Below are positions 27,974 to 32,132 of a DNA stretch of 32,132 nucleotides, piece by piece; positions within the stretch are counted from its first letter, which is position 1, and the number at the start of each line of letters is the position of its first letter. The stretch lies in assembly GCA_945612235.1 (NCBI GenBank), contig CALZAE010000019.1:1-32132 (forward strand). The letters are read 5' to 3'. The position numbers were made by a program, and so were the translations under genes. The notes under the pieces were generated by a model. That model was given only the letters and a program-made list of their open reading frames with translations. It was not told the origin of the DNA and did not search any database. Source of the DNA: an uncultured Gammaproteobacteria bacterium (GTDB lineage: Bacteria > Pseudomonadota > Gammaproteobacteria > Pseudomonadales > Pseudomonadaceae).

Positions 27974-29008
27974 TTAATAAGTGGTCACATTTAAATTAAG
28001 TCGCTCAATAAAGCGATTTCTTTCACGCTTATTACCGTCTAAACGCTCAAAGTCTTGCAGCTTAACTTTGCTATCAGGTTTAACCGATACCTTGAAGCCC
28101 TTTTCTTTTGAAAACAAAGTTCCAATCACCGCAGTGCAGGCTTTTTTAGCGTTTTTATAACCCGAGTCATATTCTTTAATGCACTTGTCATTAATATGCT
28201 CGTACTGCTCATTAAACAACTGCTTGCGTTCTTTCTCTATGTTGCCATCCACCTTGGTTGGCGTAATGTTGTAACGCTGTTCGAGCAAGTTCGCGCGCTG
28301 CAAATATCCTTGGTCTTTAAATGACATATCCAGACCATTGATAGTGATATTTTTCAAATCCTCAAGCTGGCGATACGCATCACGCCTGTCCATACCTAAA
28401 AATTGCGCAGGTATGCTGGGCAAGACACCTAAGGCTGGATGGACCTGCGTGATCAGTAACATATTCTTCAGATCGCGCACACCTTCTAGATCCAACTGCA
28501 TGTGCGTTGCAAACAAGTTCGGCAGATCAATGGCTAATTGCGTTTTTAGCGTACGATCTCGCTCATTGTAATTCCAGCTGACATTGACGTCATAAGGTTC
28601 AACAGCTGTTTGTCCACTGGCAGCCAGTAAAAAGCCAAACACATTACGATTGTAACCTTTGGCAAAATCACTATCTGGATCGGTAGGACGCACATTTTTC
28701 AGGCTGAGCTCGGCGCTCATGTGCTCTTTATCGTCGTTGAAGTTTTTAATCACAAACTTATCGACACTGAGCTCAACAGGAAAGAGCTCACGACTTTCAA
28801 TGGTGATGTCTTTAATAGTTACTGTGCCGCCAAAGGGACTGGAGGACACTGACTTCCAAGAAAAGTAAGACTCAAGACGATTTTCATAGAGAAAATCCTC
28901 TAACTTTTTCTCAGCCTTACCACCGGCATAACTGGATAAGCCAAAGTAACCTACCGCTGCAACAGCCACGACTACGGGCGCAATAATTTTTACATTTAAA
29001 CGGCTCAT
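27974..29008 (-). CDS. Membrane-anchored beta-rich protein of unknown function
   Basis: A 344-residue protein that I do not recognise as a named family. It has an N-terminal signal anchor (about 7-26), a short charged helix (GGKAEKKLEDFLYENRLESYF), then alternating strand-like segments such as SWKSVSSSPFGGTVTIKDITIES and LFPVELSVDKFVIKNF up to about residue 235. A helical, charged part (about 240-300) has two Cys (276 and 291) that could pair in the periplasm. The topology recalls YdgA/DUF945-like envelope proteins, but the match is only in layout. The ATG overlaps the stop of the upstream gene by four bases (ATGA), with GGAGG in front, so the two are translationally coupled. Confidence 0.75.
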   Translation of the reverse strand: MSRLNVKIIAPVVVAVAAVGYFGLSSYAGGKAEKKLEDFLYENRLESYFSWKSVSSSPFGGTVTIKDITIESRELFPVELSVDKFVIKNFNDDKEHMSAELSLKNVRPTDPDSDFAKGYNRNVFGFLLAASGQTAVEPYDVNVSWNYNERDRTLKTQLAIDLPNLFATHMQLDLEGVRDLKNMLLITQVHPALGVLPSIPAQFLGMDRRDAYRQLEDLKNITINGLDMSFKDQGYLQRANLLEQRYNITPTKVDGNIEKERKQLFNEQYEHINDKCIKEYDSGYKNAKKACTAVIGTLFSKEKGFKVSVKPDSKVKLQDFERLDGNKRERNRFIERLNLNVTTY

Positions 29009-31062
29009 TCCTGCACCTCCTGCGCATCTGCAATCTGTTGTTGGGCTTGCTCTGGAGTCCAATCCGGCTGGTTATATTCCAAACGTGTCAGATTCAGTGG
29101 CGTAAAGAAATCCGTACAACCTTTCTCCTCACAGGCAAAGGCATAACTTGGGCTGACCACTGTCAGTGGTAGGCCTTGGCCATCTTGCTGCTCTAGATCC
29201 AGCTTTTGCTCACCGCGCAGTATGTACCAACCTTTACTCAGTTCAATATTGAGCTCAGCATCCAGTACATCCACACTCAACTCATAAGGGTAATTGGCGG
29301 TAAAGATGTCTTTTTTCTGGCCAGTAATATGTACGATCTGCGAGAAACCAGCCTTGCCGCCGCGCAATAACGACTCATAACCTGAATAGCCGGTTTTACT
29401 GTAACTGACATCTTTCAGCTTACTGGCAATCAACCGAGATAAATCACGCTGCTCATCACGGTACTCTTCGTAACTGTTAAGTTCTATTTGAGCCTGACGT
29501 GCTCGTTTTTGCATTTCTAGACGTGCCAAATAAGCCTCATGCTCAGCTTTACGCTGTGCTTCTTGTGCTTCACGTGCTTCGTTTCTAAACAAATGGTTGG
29601 TGGCATTATTTGGGTTAAATGACCACTCATTGCCACGCCAAGGTTTAGAGACGCTGACCTCATACAGCCAGTTCGCTGATTTGCGACTGACAATACCTTC
29701 AGCAAAATCAGTCACTGCGGCAAAACGATAGCTGGTGCGACGATCGAAGTTTTTCACCACAGCGCCCACCGGCGCCAAGACCACAGACTGGATGCTGGCA
29801 GCTTGTCTAAAGGTGTCTTTGTTGCCAGTCAGAAAGTAAATATTACTGCCATCAATATTCCAGTAACCATTCCAAGTTTTATCCACTTGAACTAAGTAAT
29901 AGGATTGATTAGCAATATCTTTTTCTAACATCAGATAGGCATTACCCTCTTTATCCATATCAACCAAGGGCAACTGGGTATTGCTGTTAAGCGGTAAGCC
30001 GTGCTTAAAGAAACCTTCAAACCCTGCAATACGCGCACCATCAGAACGCATCACTGCAATGGTACCTTTACCGCTTAAATAGCCGTTTTCACAGCTCGCG
30101 CCCGTTGAGGTCACGGTATAGGCTTGCTGGCCAAGATCCACATCTTTTCTTAAAAACGCTTTACAGCCTTGCTGGTCAACTAAGGTGACCAAATACGGAT
30201 GCTGCGGCAAGAACTGACTGGGATCTTTAGGCTGCCAACCGGCCACACTAAATGTTTCAGCCGGTGCCGCAACAGCCTCTACCGCAACCGGCGTAGCAAC
30301 AGGTGTCTGTGCTGCCACTGGAGCAACTTCAGCAACCGCTTGGGTGGCGGGCCCTACTGCTGCAGGTGCTGTTGTAGGCGCTGGCGTTTCAGCTGTCACT
30401 GCAGCAACGGGTGCAGCAACTGCTGTAGGCGCAGGCTCTGCTTGCACCGCCGGTTTAACTGCGACTGACGCGACTGCCGTTTCAGGTGCAGCTGCCACCT
30501 CTGACACTGCTGGTGCTGGAGCAACTTCTACCGCAGGCGCTACTGCAACCGACGCAACGGCTTTAGGCGCAGGTTCTACAGCGACTTCTGGTGTTGCAAC
30601 TACAGTTGCTACAGACTCAGCAGGAGCAACAGGCGCGGATGCTACTACTGCAGGCTCAGCAGCAGGTGCAACTGTTGCTGCTGGAGCAGCGGCAACTTGG
30701 ACAGCTGGTTGATCTTGCGCCATCAACCACGCAGCTTGCTTGCTTGCAGTACCCGAGGCTTGTACTGTTTTGGCTTTATTTAAAGCCTGCCACGTCACTT
30801 TTTGCGCGGCTGGACATTGCTGACTAAATAAAACACCCAGCTTCGGCAGTAAGTTTTCTACGGCACTTAAGTTAGCCTGCTCTAAATCAAACGCAAAACG
30901 CAATGCCAGTTCGGGCTGACACCAGTTGTTATCGCTGGCCTGATCAACAAAAACCTCAACCTGCTGTGCTTGCGAAAAGGCTAAGCGGTGCTCTTGTGCC
31001 TGCGCGGTGGCATGAATACTCAATGCCAACAGCGATACAGATAATATCGATATTTTTTTCAT
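29005..31062 (-). CDS. Large secreted protein with Ala/Val/Pro linker, unknown function
   Basis: A 685-residue exported protein. A signal peptide (about 1-22, cut near ATAQA) is followed by a small domain (23-118) with two Cys (48, 83). A long Ala/Val/Pro-rich spacer (about 119-269) comes next, then a folded part (about 270-490) in which ENGYLSGKGTIAVMRSDG leading to GFEGFFKHGLPL looks like a MORN-type repeat. A highly charged helix with coiled-coil character (about 493-550) and a C-terminal domain (about 555-665) with two Cys in CEEKGC complete it. The spacer suggests a protein that spans peptidoglycan or the periplasm. I recognise no family name. AAGG precedes the ATG. It lies nine bases after the glycine-zipper lipoprotein gene. 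Confidence 0.8.
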   Translation of the reverse strand: MKKISILSVSLLALSIHATAQAQEHRLAFSQAQQVEVFVDQASDNNWCQPELALRFAFDLEQANLSAVENLLPKLGVLFSQQCPAAQKVTWQALNKAKTVQASGTASKQAAWLMAQDQPAVQVAAAPAATVAPAAEPAVVASAPVAPAESVATVVATPEVAVEPAPKAVASVAVAPAVEVAPAPAVSEVAAAPETAVASVAVKPAVQAEPAPTAVAAPVAAVTAETPAPTTAPAAVGPATQAVAEVAPVAAQTPVATPVAVEAVAAPAETFSVAGWQPKDPSQFLPQHPYLVTLVDQQGCKAFLRKDVDLGQQAYTVTSTGASCENGYLSGKGTIAVMRSDGARIAGFEGFFKHGLPLNSNTQLPLVDMDKEGNAYLMLEKDIANQSYYLVQVDKTWNGYWNIDGSNIYFLTGNKDTFRQAASIQSVVLAPVGAVVKNFDRRTSYRFAAVTDFAEGIVSRKSANWLYEVSVSKPWRGNEWSFNPNNATNHLFRNEAREAQEAQRKAEHEAYLARLEMQKRARQAQIELNSYEEYRDEQRDLSRLIASKLKDVSYSKTGYSGYESLLRGGKAGFSQIVHITGQKKDIFTANYPYELSVDVLDAELNIELSKGWYILRGEQKLDLEQQDGQGLPLTVVSPSYAFACEEKGCTDFFTPLNLTRLEYNQPDWTPEQAQQQIADAQEVQE
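30256..30708 (-). repeat. Ala/Val/Pro-rich low-complexity coding segment
   Basis: About 150 codons made almost wholly of Ala, Val, Pro, Glu and Thr. AVASVAV-PAV recurs 29 codons apart (residues 168-178 and 197-207). The DNA copies differ at many third positions, so the repeat is maintained at protein level and is not a recent duplication. The opposite strand is open in two frames only because of this composition. Confidence 0.8.
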
Positions 31063-31071
31063 AAATGTGCC

Positions 31072-31932
31072 TTAGATTAATTCCCAAGCGCCATCTGCAG
31101 CTTGGCACGCTTTGACTTGCTGCTGCTCAGTAGCCCCCTTAGCAGTGACTTTATAATCTAAGGTTTTACAGGCTGTTTGTGCGCTAACGGTTTCCATCTG
31201 CACGCTATCTAGATCAAAACCTTGTTGCTTAGCAACAGCATCGGGCATGGCATCTAAATCCGTAGCAGCCATCGCTTGACTGGCTTGAGCTTTTTGCACA
31301 GGTGCCTTTGCACTGACCAACGGAGCATGCACATAACCCACAGTTACACCCTTGCGACCTACAGCAATCCAGTTGTTGTCAGTACGGCCCAGTGCGGTAA
31401 AGGAACTGCCTGGCAATAAGCTACCTACGCGCGCGCCTGAAGTAGAGGGAGCACTGCGAACGTTGGCTGATTTTTGTGAGTAATAGGTCTGATTCAACAA
31501 AGTCATGTTGGATACAGTTTGCACCTGAGCAGTACGCTTCACGCTCACTGACTTTGTTTGTGTAGTCACTGCACTAGGGGTGATTGTTGCTTGTGCACCT
31601 GAGTGCTCCGAGGTCCACTGCACGGGTTGAGTGGAGTCTTGCTCTAACATACGCTGAGTTTGCAATGCCAATGATTGACGGTCACGCTCATCCAAACGCG
31701 AACCAATCATTTTACCTAATGCGCCACCTGCTAATGCACCAACTATCATTGCCGCAGTACGACCGCTACCACCACCAATCTGACTTCCTAAAGCAACACC
31801 TGCCACAGAACCAACCACTGTGGCGATATTCTCTTGGTTAAAGTATTCATTTTGGGCAAGGTTAGCGCAGCCTGATACGGAAATAATTGCCGCGGTTAAA
31901 GAACCCATTATAAAAGGTTTAACGTAGCGCAT
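31072..31932 (-). CDS. Glycine-zipper lipoprotein with SH3-like domain
   Basis: A 286-residue envelope lipoprotein. The signal ends in a lipobox VSGC (Cys22). A glycine-zipper 2TM segment (about 35-78) has VVGSVAGVALGSQIGGG and IVGALAGGALGKMIGSRLDERDR, as in SlyB/OmpA-associated outer-membrane lipoproteins. An SH3-like domain (about 150-208) carries YYSQKSANVRSAPSTSGARV, NNWIAVGRKG and VGYVHAPLV, a fold often used to bind peptidoglycan. The C-terminal part (210-286) has two Cys (in TACKTLDYKV and VKACQAADGAW), a pattern seen in RcnB- or surface-antigen-like tails. GGAG precedes the ATG. It is the first gene of the three-gene envelope operon. Confidence 0.88.
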   Translation of the reverse strand: MRYVKPFIMGSLTAAIISVSGCANLAQNEYFNQENIATVVGSVAGVALGSQIGGGSGRTAAMIVGALAGGALGKMIGSRLDERDRQSLALQTQRMLEQDSTQPVQWTSEHSGAQATITPSAVTTQTKSVSVKRTAQVQTVSNMTLLNQTYYSQKSANVRSAPSTSGARVGSLLPGSSFTALGRTDNNWIAVGRKGVTVGYVHAPLVSAKAPVQKAQASQAMAATDLDAMPDAVAKQQGFDLDSVQMETVSAQTACKTLDYKVTAKGATEQQQVKACQAADGAWELI

Positions 31933-31986
31933 CGACGAACTCCATTGTCATCTATAAAGACATAATTGAATAGAAAAGCACGCCAT

Positions 31987-32003
31987 TAAAACAAAGTAAA
32001 ACC
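31987..32003 (-). promoter_or_regulatory. Weak PhoP-box-like repeat upstream of the envelope operon
   Basis: Minus strand GGTTTT-ACTTT-GTTTTA, 55-71 bases before the start codon. Spacing fits the PhoP box, but each hexamer has one mismatch and the region is AT-rich, so chance is quite possible. Confidence 0.2.
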
Positions 32004-32101
32004 GGTTAGTCACTTAAGCTCTGTATAAACTTAAAAAGTCGACAAAAGCACCAACTGCCTAATGTGCTTTAAGATCTGTTAAAAGCATCAGCAGCCCCTA
32101 T

Positions 32102-32127
32102 AAAAAAAGCGCCATAAAGGCGCTTTT
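32102..32127 (-). terminator. Terminator of a gene beyond the right edge
   Basis: AAAAGCGCC (32105-32113) pairs with GGCGCTTTT (32119-32127) around a 5-base loop. On the minus strand seven T residues follow, so it most likely ends a minus-strand gene outside the window. Confidence 0.8.
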
Positions 32128-32132
32128 CAATA

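Noticed and set aside
30344-30712. Long plus-strand open frame rich in Ala and Thr opposite the secreted-protein gene
   Set aside because: It is the antisense of the Ala/Val/Pro linker; repetitive composition removes stop codons. No ribosome site or family pattern.

Overview
The window looks like a chromosomal segment of a low-GC member of the Pseudomonadaceae (Gammaproteobacteria). PhoP and PsrA read almost like their Pseudomonas aeruginosa counterparts, the order fliK-fliL-fliM-fliN-fliO-fliP-fliQ-fliR-flhB is the Pseudomonas order, and the methylthioinosine phosphorylase next to nagZ is a Pseudomonas trait. Base composition is clearly poorer in GC than classical Pseudomonas, which points to a relative such as the Thiopseudomonas/Denitrificimonas group. 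That genus-level guess is inference. No RNA gene, CRISPR array, insertion sequence or prophage was seen.

Layout from left to right. The 3' half of fabB and its terminator enter from the left edge. Next come the envelope protease sohB (minus) and a small stand-alone SCP2 lipid-carrier protein (plus). A group of mostly housekeeping genes follows: cstA-type transporter, speE and cysB (all minus), then a phosphopantetheinyl transferase (plus). A tight minus-strand unit psrA - YkuD enzyme - nagZ - mtnP follows. It joins a fatty-acid-responsive repressor to peptidoglycan recycling and methylthioinosine salvage, and a PsrA-type operator overlaps the psrA promoter. uppP lies upstream of psrA. A chemoreceptor gene with a recognisable sigma-28 promoter and a SprT-like metalloprotein gene are on the plus strand.

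The centre is phoP-phoQ followed by the nine-gene flagellar unit fliKLMNOPQR-flhB (all minus). A near-consensus sigma-54 promoter precedes fliK. A PhoP-box-like direct repeat precedes phoP, which lies directly behind flhB and has no oprH in front of it. To the right are ttcA, a ketopantoate-reductase-like gene, an NlpC/P60 lipoprotein and zapE (minus). Then come the decayed remnant of a small drug/metabolite-type membrane protein gene and a SAM methyltransferase (plus).

The right end holds a compact three-gene minus-strand operon of envelope proteins: a glycine-zipper/SH3 lipoprotein, a 685-residue secreted protein with a long Ala/Val/Pro linker and a MORN-like motif, and a membrane-anchored beta-rich protein. 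Only parts of these proteins resemble known families, and the operon is the best candidate here for an undescribed system. A hairpin at the right edge is probably the terminator of a further minus-strand gene outside the window.
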